NCBI GenBank assembly: GCA_043228905.1
Contig: JBHGNT010000004.1
Span: 25,668,001-25,732,000, forward strand
Reading direction: 5' to 3'
DNA length: 64,000 bases
Origin: Azolla caroliniana
Lineage: Eukaryota; Polypodiophyta
In this document: positions 38,205 to 49,690 of the stretch, in pieces
How the letters are laid out: every line of letters starts with the position of its first letter
Position numbering within the stretch: the stretch's first letter is position 1
The notes under the pieces: generated by a model
Told to the model about the DNA's origin: nothing
What the model saw: only the letters and a program-made list of their open reading frames with translations
Databases searched by the model: none
Position numbers and translations under genes: made by a program

Positions 38205-39015
38205 TGGTTCAGTGATCCATCACTCCTTGGAGATCCACCTGATTCAACTCATTGGAGTTGATTTACATTCTAGACTCAAAGTTCTTTAGTATTATTGTTC
38301 TTAGGGATTTATTTGCATTATTTTGGAACAAATGTTGTGTAGTCAAAACCATGTAATGTATTTCATGTGCACCATATAACGCACATGCAAAGTTTCTCTA
38401 CATGTGTGCCACATGGCCCACATGCTTTATATCGCGCACATGCACAAGCTTCTCTAGGTGTGTGCCACGTGGCCTACATGTAATGACATCGATTTAGTAA
38501 AAGAGGGGAGGATTATTGTCATGGAGGGGGGGGGGGGAGAACAATCAAAGAGTTCTATTTTGTAAAGGGTTTATCTCTCGAAGAAATAGTGAATTTCCTA
38601 TTTTGGCATTTCTTCTTCGTCTGTGTTTGAGGAGTAGCGTTGTATGGTATTTTCCTTATAATTCTCAATTCTGACGTCTGTTTTCGATGTTCTATAGCTC
38701 GTTGGAAAGCTCTTCCAGAGGGCTTTCCAATCTGTGTTTTCACATTTAATTTGGTTACGTAGGTAGAACGATATAAGGTTTTTTGTCTTCACGAGTAGGG
38801 TTGCAAACCACTCGTGACTATTAAGATACTTCTGGCTCAACTTCCCACTCTTCTCTTTCATCTTCTTATTTCCACTCTCCTGGTTCAGAACTCCAGTGGT
38901 TCCGCCCGGACACGCCAAGGTCTTATACGTGACATGCTTTGACACGACACCGCACTCAGGAGGCCTCCAATTAAACAACTTCAAACACCGCGGCCAAGAA
39001 AGCACCAATTGTTGA
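38205..39015. mobile_element. Insertion within the LINE, type uncertain
   Basis: About 0.8 kb that does not fit LINE ORF2 and separates its reverse transcriptase from its zinc-binding domain. It contains a direct duplication of a 'cacatgc...ttctctac/gtgtgtgccac' unit (38370-38490) and a G13 homopolymer near 38527. TTGGTTCA at the left border and TGAACCA at the right border are complementary. It could be a solo LTR or a small DNA transposon. The 140-residue minus-strand ORF inside it has no recognisable domain. Confidence 0.45.
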
Positions 39016-42009
39016 ACCATATTAGATTCTGAACACTTAAATTGTCGAGTACTATTAACAACATGCCACTACGAAGCTGTAATTCTCGTTTTCCCATGGT
39101 AAATACCAACCTTTTCCACAAAATAAGTAATTATTTCTGCCCAAGGTTGGGTACCTAGGCACATACCTTTCAAAAGATTAAATCTTCGAGGCACCAGATG
39201 ATCTTCTAAATTTAGCAAAGCAGCACCCCCTAACCATGTTGGGGTACAAATAGTGTTCCATGATACCCAACTCATACCAAGGTTTGTGTCTTTCTTCCAA
39301 AGTGTATATTTAAGTGAACAAACTAAATGATCAAGTGATTTCTTTGTCCATGGTAACAATGGTAAAAAATAAGAAATCATTGGAATCATTATAGCTTGTA
39401 CCACTTTGAGACGAGTACTAAACGGCCATGCTTGAGACTTCCAATACATAAATTTGTCCAAAATGGTTCCGGATATCCAATTCAAACATTGTGATGAGGA
39501 GATATCAACACCAATAGGGTAACCTAAGTGTCGACACACATTCCCTTGATCTAATATTTGGCCACCCCATCCAAGATCAACCAAATCACTCTCAGTGCAT
39601 CTAATGAGCATTGACTTCTGCATATTTATATGTAATCCAGGCGCCAATGTGAACACATTCCACACCTCCATGGCTTTAGCTATGTTATCAGGTATTGCTT
39701 TGAGAAATAAAAATGAATCATCAGCCAATGCTTGGGCGATCAAATGTTTCCCTGATGGTAGAGCTAATCCAACTATTTCCCCATGTGTCGCCAACTCATG
39801 CATCCTCACCAAAATCAGGTTTGTAGCAATTGCAAATAATAGTGGACTCAATGGGCATCCTTAGTAACTCCACCATTTAACATAATGTGTGACACTGCAC
39901 CTAATCCCACCAACAACGATATTCGAGACATCCTTTCCCCAAAACCCATATGAGACATAAGTTGAGTAATAAAAGACCAACTTACATGATTGCATGCCTT
40001 CTCGATGTCGATTTGTATCATTACAATTTGTTGTTTGGATTCCTTTGCATAATCCACTACCATTTGCACATTCAGAATATTATGCAGGATGTCCCTTCCC
40101 TCAATAAACCCATATTGCATTGGATGGACCATAGACAACAACACCATTTGAAGTCTATTTGCAATTACTTTGGCAAAAATCTTATACATCCCACCCATTA
40201 ATGATATTGGTCTCCATTGAGCAAAAGACATAGGAGATGCAACTTTTGGTATAAGTTTAACCAGACCAACTTTCCATGAATCGGGCATTTTACCAGAACT
40301 CCACATTTCTTGGAATATCATTGTTAGAGGGGCTTTGAGTTCTTGTAAAAGGGCTTTAAAAAACCCATTCGTAATGTCATCCCAACCCGAGCTTTTATCA
40401 ATTGCAAGATGTGATAATACATATTCCACCTCCTCCTCCAATGCAATCATGTCGTGTTGCCCATCACTCACCTTGACTGAGTTAAATAGCATCGATTGCA
40501 CTTGTGTTATATCATCATTCATAATACAGTCTTGCCCAAAAATATTTGTGAAATGTTTAACACAATTATCAATAATCACTTGTGGGTTTGTATTCAAAGT
40601 TCCATCAATCTCTACACTTACCACATTCATTCTAGCATGAGATGCCTACAACCCATGGTAAAACTTATGTGAATTACAGTTGTGATCATGTACTTCATTT
40701 TTCATAGCCATCACTCGTGATTGTTGATAACTGCGAACCTCCAATACTTGTAAGGCTTGTGACAATGTCTCTTGAATATCCAACAACACCTCATCAAATG
40801 GAATCTTTACCAACAATGCATTACATCTGTCTAGAAAGTGTTGTAATAAGCTCATCTTTTGTTTATGGATAGATGCTTGATAAATTCCATAATATCGTGT
40901 AAACCATTGAATATTGGAAAGACAAATATCCCATGACGAAACACCGTGGACATTGACTTATCTTGTAAACTCCCCCATCAATTGTCCCATAGCATGCTTA
41001 AATTTATCATGTCCAAGAAAAGATGAATTAAATCTCAATGGTTGTCTCCCCAATAAAGATCTAAAACCATCCACATTTTGATGTGTGCATTCGAAAACAA
41101 CTGGGAAATGATATGATGATCCAATCCCCCTATACACTTGCATAGTCAAAACCTCTGGCAAGAATGTATCATCATACATAATATAAATGTGATCCAGTCT
41201 ACACCAAGTTTATCTATATTGTGCCGATTGAAAGGTATAACCAACATCATTTCCATTGATCCAAGTCCATGCATCATACCTTACGACATCCATCATAAAC
41301 AAATCCCATACCTCTCGTTCAGGAGCATCCATCAAGCCATGCATCGAAGTAGATTGGCCCATCTCAGAACACATATTAAAATCCCCTAACAAAAAACCGG
41401 ATCTCCCATGAACCAAAACTTGATTTAAGCATCTCCAAATTTCCGTACGATGTCTTCCAACATTTGATCCATAAATACCAACCACCCAAATCTGTTTCCC
41501 TGTATAATTAACTTCAACCACCAAAAATCGACCATGTACATTTCTTTGAACCACTACCGGTTTCAAGTTATCCCTTATAATAAGCATTACACTTGAATAA
41601 GGGCCCTCATTGACTCCAGCATAAAACACGTGATATTGCTTATGATGAAAAGAAGACCTAGACTTAGCATGCTCCTTATGTTCTATTGCACATAATATAT
41701 CTCATTCACTATTAAAAATACTTTTCCACATACCATACTACTTCGATGGAGAACTAATTCCCCTTACATTCCATGTGACTTTCTTCATCACTCACTAATT
41801 ATATTGCTTCTTGGCTTGTTCTTGTTTCCGTTGTGCCAATATCTTTGGTATATCACCGAAATAATCACTTAAGACTGCAAATGCATTTTGCACAGATGGT
41901 CGATGATTATTGGTCGATCCCATTGTACCCCATGAATTATCTCTTTTCCAATTTTGTTTTTCTAATGGTAAATTGATTTTACCGTTCTTATCAAACATAA
42001 GGTTGAAAG

Positions 42010-42016
<7 letters not shown>

Positions 42017-42055
<39 letters not shown>
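42017..42055. repeat. (CT)n microsatellite
   Basis: CT run at the 5' boundary of the LINE, between its ORF1 piece and the gag fragment. Confidence 0.95.
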
Positions 42056-42057
<2 letters not shown>

Positions 42058-42064
42058 CCCCTTG

Positions 42065-42183
42065 GGAGGGTGGTGGAGCTCCACCCCCCCACCCATCAAC
42101 ACTTTGCACCTGTCAGACCATTGGTGGTAACTGGAAATCATCTCAAAGTGGTCCAACCAGGCTAAGACATCCTCAGAGGGCAA
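42065..42183 (-). mobile_element. Ty3/gypsy gag remnant, N-terminal part
   Basis: The translation includes DVLAWLDHFEMISSYHQWSD and RCKVLMG, matching the conserved start of plant Ty3 gag domains (WL.HFE....YHQWSD..KV). It breaks off at the LINE junction and is continued in sense by the fragment at 36515-36795. Confidence 0.55.
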
Positions 42184-44862
42184 GTCGGAGGACGACTTCG
42201 GGCGGACCTTAGAATCTAGCTAATCTTGAGTCCGATCATTGTTAGCGGAGGCCTGATTTGTGTGGTTGATTCGAAGCATGGCGTTGGAGAGGACTTGAGG
42301 AGCTGCTCCATTTTGAAGGGGGGTAGCTGCGCATGAGGTTGTGGGAACTCAAGCTACATAGGCGTATCAGCTTCAAAGGCGACGAGAGGGAATTGGGAAA
42401 CCATGAACGAGGTGGTAGTGGCTAAAATTTTACCCCGCTTCTCCACCAATTAATATGTAAAATGCACATAAAAGGAATCAAAACTAGCTTTCTTAACTTC
42501 TTACTTCTTGTTCAATTTATAGAAGATACAAAGGTACCCATTTGGGTTGGCTTAGCTATATGCATGCTAAAAGGGTGGTGTGTTATAAGACATGCACTTG
42601 CACAAAAGGGACACCACAATATGTATATGTATATGAATCATATGAAGAAGGGAGGGAACATAAAAGTAAATTTACAAAACTTATTCTACCTCAAGAGCAA
42701 TAACAAGGCTAGTTTTGCCCTCTCATGGAGGTGTTGTAAACAAGCACTTGGTAACATAATTAAACATGTGTGGCCCTATCACAGATGTGCATGGTAGTCG
42801 AGTTGTAGCCCCATCCCCAACCCACCCACATCCCAAACATCTCATGTCTCTATATTCCATAAAGGATTTTAACCCCTCAAATATGTACTAAGCATATATG
42901 AGTTTTCAGTTCAAAATGTTGACAATATGGTTGATCATCAACTTGTTAAAGGGGAGCAAAACATGGTTGCTCGAGGGGGACAAAACTTATAATCGTGCAA
43001 GGTCACTAATTATCAAACCCATATTGAATGTGTGTCATTCAACCTACAAGGTGCATGTACCTCATAGATGGTGGAGGAAAGTGGTTAAAGATAATTAAAT
43101 GGCCAAGCAATGGGAAGACAAAGCTAGATCGATGGACAAAGAAGTTAAATAAATCATTTTTAGTGTGGACAAGAAGGACGTGTTTTCGCACCAAAGACTG
43201 ACATTGAACCAGAATGGCTTTAAAAAGAGAATGGCCTTCTCTATATGTAGGAATGCTACATCATTGTGTTCTATATTGCCACAACATTGCTATAATGCAT
43301 GGCCACATCTTTGCTACCATGCATGCACACCATTTAGAGATCCTGCATAACTTAATGATCTCATAACCATAACATAAGACGTCGTGATTAAATATTTTGG
43401 GAATACGAAAATATTGGTAGCCCCTTTGTCTTAGGTGAAAAATGCAACAAATATCCTTAGTTTATTATGATCAATACACAAATATTGGGATATAATATCC
43501 CATTCATCATAAAAACAACATTTATTCGATGTTTGAATTGAACATTCGAGGGGGGCGAGGACGTGGGTCTCCAGAACATTCCAGTGTCATTGATTTAGCT
43601 TATAGGTTCCCTACTATCTTTGTTTACAAAGTCAGTTAATCCATAGGTTGACTAAGTGTAGTATATTACTCATTGTGAACTAAGAAGTCTCAAGACTTTA
43701 AGAAAAATTATATAGTTACAAATAACCAAGTTTCTCTTCCAACATATATGGAAATCTCACGGTACTTATGATAATCAAATTCATACACAAGAAACTATCT
43801 CTGAGTAATGAAAAACCAATTGGCATGTGACCTACTACTCTCTAATAAGGATCCTAAAATTGGTTTGACCAAAGAACAATGAGATAAAGATAGGTGGGAA
43901 GGCATACACAAGAAACTATCTTTGAGTAACGAAAAACCAATTGGCATGTGACCTACTACTCTCTAATAAGGATCCTAAAATTGGTTTGACCAAAGAACAA
44001 TGAGATAAAGATAGGTGGGAAGGCCTCCGTTGTGTTTGTTTGGGCCAACATCAACTTGGGAATTATCCAACCATAAAGAGAAATATTTTGGCTAATGTGA
44101 CATTTGTTCTCAGTGTAACAAATTCATAAATTTGAGAGAATTGAAGTTTGACCCCTACCATGAGCTCTGCCCATCCCGTAGATCACTTGCAATTGGTCTC
44201 CCTTGGATGTTGAGTATAGCCACAATGGACAAAGAGTTCATTGTAGACTTCATGTCCAATTTTTCGATGTTTCCAATCTAATATTCTGTATAAAACCTTT
44301 CAGGGGTTTCCCATCAATAGCTACAAGGACGTGGTTGTGCATTGGATGCAGAATGAGTTTCATGATATGAGTTCAGAATTATTAGATCTTCCCGATCAAG
44401 ATTATCCTCAGGATTGCAATTTCTTAACTTTTCTTCTCAAGCATAATAATCTCTATTTCACTTGGACATGAATGTTAACACACTTTATTCAACACAAGCA
44501 AGACATTTGATTCTGCAGATAAATTAACACATTTGATCAATTACTCAAAAGGAGAATCTAGAACATATTTAATCAATTATTTCAAGCAAATTCTAGAGCA
44601 TATCATTAGAGGCCAACTTTTTCACCATCTGGGTTGCATAATATGATACATTGGTGAGGTAACAAGTGTTCCATCTTTGTCATCATCAAATATGCAGCGA
44701 AAAATATGCAACCAAAACTTGGAAAGCCTTCCCCTCAACCCCCTGGATTTTTCATGCAAGGAAGCAAGATCTATGCACAATTTTTAAAAATCGCTATATA
44801 TATCACATCAAATGACTAATCATGAAGTGAATGATTGAATGATTGAATGAATGATTGATTGA
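42184..44862. other. Intergenic region with one recent tandem duplication
   Basis: No gene supported. It contains the 121-base duplication at 43782-44022. The part at 42184-42450 is moderately GC-rich and may be further gypsy sequence. Confidence 0.5.
43782..44022. repeat. Tandem duplication, 121-base unit, two nearly identical copies
   Basis: The unit runs from 'catacacaagaaactatct' to 'gataggtgggaagg'. Copies start at 43782 and 43903 and differ at about two positions (ctctgagtaatg versus ctttgagtaacg), so the duplication is young or the assembly has doubled it. Confidence 0.9.
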
Positions 44863-46876
44863 TTAGGTTCCTCCAGACCCATAGGTCTTCCCGAAGAAGA
44901 TGAGCTGAAGGCTGTCATATCCAGCAAGAACACCAGCACCAGCAATAGCTCTCAAAATGTTGGCTCCTGCTCCTTTGAAAAGAGACTTCACTCCCTCTTT
45001 CTTTACAATCTGGTTGAAGCAATCCAGGGATCCAGCATATTTAACAGCTTCACCGGAGGTCATCATCATGCGACGCCTCACAGTATCAATAGGATACGAA
45101 GCTAGACCTGACCCAGTTGTTATAACTCCAACCAAGTAGGAAACTAGCAAGGAAGTTGTCCTGCAAAAGTGAGAGAAACACGTGGTTAACAAAGAAGAAC
45201 ACAGAACCTTGGTTAAAAAGTAGCCTTTGACGCATTGATCTTGTGATAGAACCGAAAACTTCAGCAGAAAGTACTATGCGGTTGGTAATTAATTGCAAGT
45301 ATCTAGCAAATTTAGTATCTACTCTGCCTTCACGAGTATCTATATGATCTATGTCTTGCATTACATTACTAATGGGCTAAGTACAAACTAAAATTGGATC
45401 AGTTGAAAATGTGTGAGGTGCGGGACACTTTATAGCACAAAATCCAAAACCATGATCATGGATAGAGTCCTTTGATAAAGCACCTATCCTAAAATAATTA
45501 CTATGTATACTATAACTACAAGTACCTATCTTGCAAATACGCTTGCTATTATACCTTCCTGTAATAACAGTGACCATCGTATAATATGAATAGTTTGACC
45601 ATTATGAGAATTCTTCGATGATTATGTGCAGACAAGTATAAAGTTGATCATTACCCCTAGCTTACCGACCAATAGGACAGGTTTCAAGGAGTCAATACAT
45701 TCCGAAGTAGAGACCCCTATAGACGATGATTCCAACACAAGAAATGGTAAACCCTCTATACAGACCAGCTACACCATCTGAGGCTAGTGTCTTCCTATAC
45801 ACATCAAGTAGACCGTTGAATTGGCGACCACCACCCTTCTTTGCAGCCTTAGCATCATTGGCTAACCGCGTCCTTGCATAATCGAGAGAATAGACAAAAA
45901 GCAGAGAGGAAGCCCCAGCAGCACCTCCTGATGCTAGATTTCCAGCAAACCAGGCCCAGTATCCATCCTTATCCTTCTTAAAGTTGAACAGCAATATATG
46001 AAAAAGAACATTTTATGAGCCTCGATGATGCCCAGAGCAAAACTACAAAATGTGCTCAAAATTTCATTAGGGGGCCCAAAGTATGGGAAAATAACTTCAT
46101 TAATAGCTAAAACAATGTTGAAAAAAAGTTACAATAACCTCCTACAAAATGTGGGAAGAAAACTCGATAAGAACCTACAAAATGTGAAAAGAGATAATTA
46201 AGAGCCTACAAAATGTGGCAATTCCTGGTGAAGATCCTATAGATGCAAAAACAAACCTCATAAAATGTGTACCAATAAAAACCTACGAGAAAGCAAGAAA
46301 AACACTTTACTGTCTTCTGGAAAAAACTCATAAGGAGCATTTATCATCACACTATGAGGCTTTTGACAGGGTTAGGCATCAATCAAAAAATGAAAAAGAA
46401 ACTCAAATCTTCAGAATGCTAAAATAGGAAGGATACAAACAAACCTGAGTAGGGAAGTATCTGATGACGTTTGCAGTGTTTCCACGCCACAAAGAAATAA
46501 ATCCTTCTTCTTGCACCGTACGACTGAAGCAGTCCGTGATACCTTTATAGGGCTCCTGAAGCCTACCTGCCTTAATCATCTCATCCTGATTCTGAATTAA
46601 CAATTTCACTCGTTCTATAGGAGCTGCGGCCGTCTTCGACACCGCAGCAGAAACGCCCCCCATCAGGAAATCCACAGCAAATGCATAAGGACCTTTCTTA
46701 TCTATTGGAGCAGCAACAAAGACAGGATTGCTTTTGTGAGATAGTATTCTTGTTGTTTGTGATGATCGCAAATAAGAAGAAACCATATCCGTGTCCAATA
46801 GCAAGCAAATTGAAGAAGAAGAGGTTTCCGATATGGTTCTCCTTGATTGATGATATGGATAGAATGAGATTAGCAT
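44863..46876 (-). pseudogene. Mitochondrial ADP/ATP carrier (AAC/ANT), apparently disrupted
   Basis: The intact protein would exchange ADP and ATP across the inner mitochondrial membrane. Exon 1 (46876-46445) is well preserved, with an N-terminal extension, [20 protein letters not shown] and [15 protein letters not shown]. Exon 2 (about 46020-45666) keeps [17 protein letters not shown] and YRGLYFGMY. Exon 3 (45160-44863) keeps [18 protein letters not shown], including the nucleotide-carrier signature RRRMMM. Four lesions are visible: the start of exon 2 (expected ALNFAFKDYFK) is degenerate and about 7 bases short; an extra T near 45694 creates a stop after FGMY; the exon 3 acceptor seems altered, leaving a phase mismatch; and an extra A at 45127 shifts GWVITTG. 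Assembly indels are the alternative, but the neighbouring genes have clean frames. Confidence 0.68.
46040..46275. repeat. Intronic repeat based on 'cctacaaaatgtg'
   Basis: At least five occurrences of (c/a)ctacaaaatgtg or cataaaatgtg, spaced 30-90 bases, in the intron between carrier exons 1 and 2. The array abuts the degenerate start of exon 2. Confidence 0.55.
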
Positions 46877-47749
46877 GGGTCCATGTGGAATTCTCTTGTT
46901 CTCAGAAAAGAGGTTTGCCCCTTGTATTTATATATTTATTTATCTAGTCGCCGGACGCCGGTTCGCCGGATGCCACAGTATATAATATCTGAAACTTAAG
47001 ACTACAAATCTCGGAATGAATACATTCCTACTTGGAAACAATGACATCAATTCTCAATCTAACTCGGGACTAAAGATAACAATTATCAAACTTTCTTGGA
47101 ATTTACAATATCAATTCTCGCAGACATGAGCATCACACAGGTTATGCTAACTGAAGAATGAACAGAAATCTCTAAATCTTTGAGAGTTCACCACTCCTGC
47201 ACACAGAACATAGATTCTCACAAATATACATGTCATAAATGAAAAGCAAACTCAAGGATAGAACAAACAAATGGACACCTTGTTAACAATTCAAATTTGT
47301 TCAATACATTATGGAAGAATATATATTGACGTATCTAGACTGGGCCATATCCACTGATATCAGTTGCCTAATTCTGGAAGTCTACTTCTGATCAAATCCA
47401 TCATGCGCAATTATTATTAAATCCAATAACAGTAGAGACAAGTATGGAATGAATCAATCTGTGTATATTATGACTACATGATCTTCAACAGGTACATTTT
47501 ACAAGGAAGCTCAAAATATATATACCTATAAGTCATATTGCTCGATCATCAAGATCATACAATTAAACACAGGAACCACTGTTAAGATATATAATAAGAA
47601 TGTTCTCAGAAATATGATCAGATATATCGTTCATGATGAAGAACAAAAACATATTATGGTGTTTGAAGATCAGAGTGGAGAATCTAGAACAGATTTTAGC
47701 GTGGGAAAAAGAACATGAAAGGTTCAAATGGTGAGAGAGAGAAAGAAGC

Positions 47750-47880
47750 AGGGAACCTGGAATCGCATGAAAAACGATCGGGGGACGAAGGCGATGGCGA
47801 GCTCGAGCTCGAGCTCGAGCTCAGAACACGGAAGAAGCAGAGACAAGAATTTTAAAACCGAGGGCTGAAGCTATTTTTAG
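47750..47880 (-). promoter_or_regulatory. Possible 5' leader exon of the carrier gene
   Basis: A GC-rich island about 0.9 kb upstream of the carrier start, containing four GAGCTC units in tandem (about 47799-47822) and a donor-like CCAG/gttccc near 47756. The position suits a non-coding 5' exon and promoter of the carrier. No direct evidence. Confidence 0.35.
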
Positions 47881-49529
47881 AAAAGAGAAAGGTCCGCTTG
47901 GTGTTCACACTCTGATGAGTTTTGTCCGGACAACTACACACTAGAGAAATGTTGTAGTAAATGAGCAAGAAATGGTAGAAGAGAAACACAGTGACTCTCC
48001 GAACATACGCTCGGAGACAATGCAAATGGATTTGCATTGCCTGCGCACGTCACATATAAACCTTGCACTAACATGCCGCAAAGTATACATCAAATAGATC
48101 ATTTGAGCTAAATTTGATGTTGTGTAGAAAATGGGTTGTCTATGCATCAACACTAAGGTGTGGACAGGCAACCAAAATGGCGAACAAACCACGAACGTAA
48201 CATGGTGTGAAATCAAGGCTGGTTACACGAAAAGGTGAATGTGCAAATGATGTGGCACCAAAATATTAGCTATTGTGACAAATGGGGTAGAGAGTGAACA
48301 CTCCAATTAAAGAATCTGGAACGAATAAGCAAGGAAATTGTGTCAATAATCCTCTTCTTCAATGAGCAACCAAATGTATGTTTATGTTCCAAAAATATGC
48401 TAGAAGGACTTACTCCAATGTATGCTAAAACTAAGATGTTCAATATCTAGGTCTTCTTGGTTGGGAACCCGCATTGTAGCCATTTTTAAGATTAAAAACT
48501 CACATAACCAAAACAATGATCACGAAGAACACTTTACATTTTGACTAGAAGCTTATGACTATTTGAGAATAATTTCCACCCTCGATCACTTGATGCATCA
48601 ATCTCATACCAATCCTAGAAATACTCACTAAGATCCTCGCCTATTAGGCCCTTGCGTTTGCTCATTGTTCAAGCACTAGAACAAACTTTTGTAAACATAA
48701 CGACTCTTACAACACATTTACCAAACTCCATAGGTCATGTTAGTAGTTTCTCGAGAACAATAATAGATCTTCAACATCATTGTGATCTCTCTCTACCTTA
48801 TGCAGGTTCGCACTAGGGGAGTATATGTTCTTGTTCAATAGGAAGTCTCACATTTCTTAAGACTGGCATTTGAACTAGGTGTGAGAGAAGTAATGTTTCC
48901 ATTTTTCTTACACTTACACCCCACCATTATGTGATTGAGGGAGTATTGGTAGAAAATATTACCTCTAGGTGAAGCGGTTCCTCTTGCTTGGTTAATGTCG
49001 TGGTGTGAGAGACAAATTGCCCAAGGTAAGGCTTGAAATAAACATGTAATGCATGTGAAACGAAGGCCATTACAAGTTTCATTTCTATAGGTTTTCATGT
49101 TAAAGAATCCTTATGTGACATTAGAATATAGATATTCCAAGTAATGGCACCACAATGAAGTATTTTCAAACTTTTATAATTTGTGCATTGTAAGTTGTAG
49201 TCGCTTTATACAGTATATTGTTTTGGTCTCATAGGCTGCATTGACCGATTGAGAGACACTCACACACGCCTTCTTCTTCATTAATGGAATGCGTACAAGG
49301 AGTTCTAAAATATTTATATGATTTTTCTATCATATTTAGTTTGAGAAGTAAGATGTTAAAGAATCATCCAATAATATGTATAACAATGCTAGTAGAACTA
49401 CTCATTTACGACACTTAGACTAATCATTTCACAATAAACATTTAGAAGTGTGACCTCAAATTGTTTTAATAAGATTGTTAGCACATCAATCACACTAAAA
49501 ATCACATTTTGAAAATTATGTTTATCTTT

Positions 49530-49690
49530 TCTTTTGTAATTAGCTTACCCTATTGGTAAGTTGTTATACTATAAGCACTACATCTTGGGTTCGAAACCCA
49601 ATTTTCTCTCCTCTATTATATACTTCATACATATGTCTTAATTCACTAGAAGTGGATGATACTCTCTCTCTCTCTCTCTCTCTCTTTTGG
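49530..49690 (+). mobile_element. tRNA-derived SINE-like element with CT tail
   Basis: A pol III-type A-box-like TAGCTTACCCTATTGG (49540) is followed about 40 bases later by a B box GGTTCGAAACC (49588). A short body ends in (CT)n (49662-49685). No flanking duplication was defined. Confidence 0.5.

Larger units (their letters stand above)
37300..42060 (-). mobile_element. LINE (L1-type non-LTR retrotransposon), degenerate
   Basis: Read on the minus strand: an ORF1 C-terminal piece (to 41795), then ORF2 starting MKKVTWNVRG at about 41790. Endonuclease motifs are VVGIYGSN, LLGDFN and SSYHFPVVF (41629-40958). Reverse transcriptase motifs are KLIPK, WRPISLMGGMYKI, QYGFIEGRD, DIEKACNHVSW and ADDSFLF (40630-39069). 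A reverse-transcriptase zinc-binding region follows (LPFRATVFLWRAIVGGLP, then EEDARHRFITCL...AIW; 38202 to about 37300). Frames are broken, for example at about 39853, where a shift separates NGGVTK from GCPLSPLLFA, so it is inactive. Foreign sequence at about 38205-39015 separates the RT from the zinc-binding part. Confidence 0.88.

Noticed and set aside
38598-39020. 140-residue minus-strand ORF between LINE domains
   Set aside because: No recognisable domain, sits inside a transposon insertion, and has no plausible promoter or splice context.
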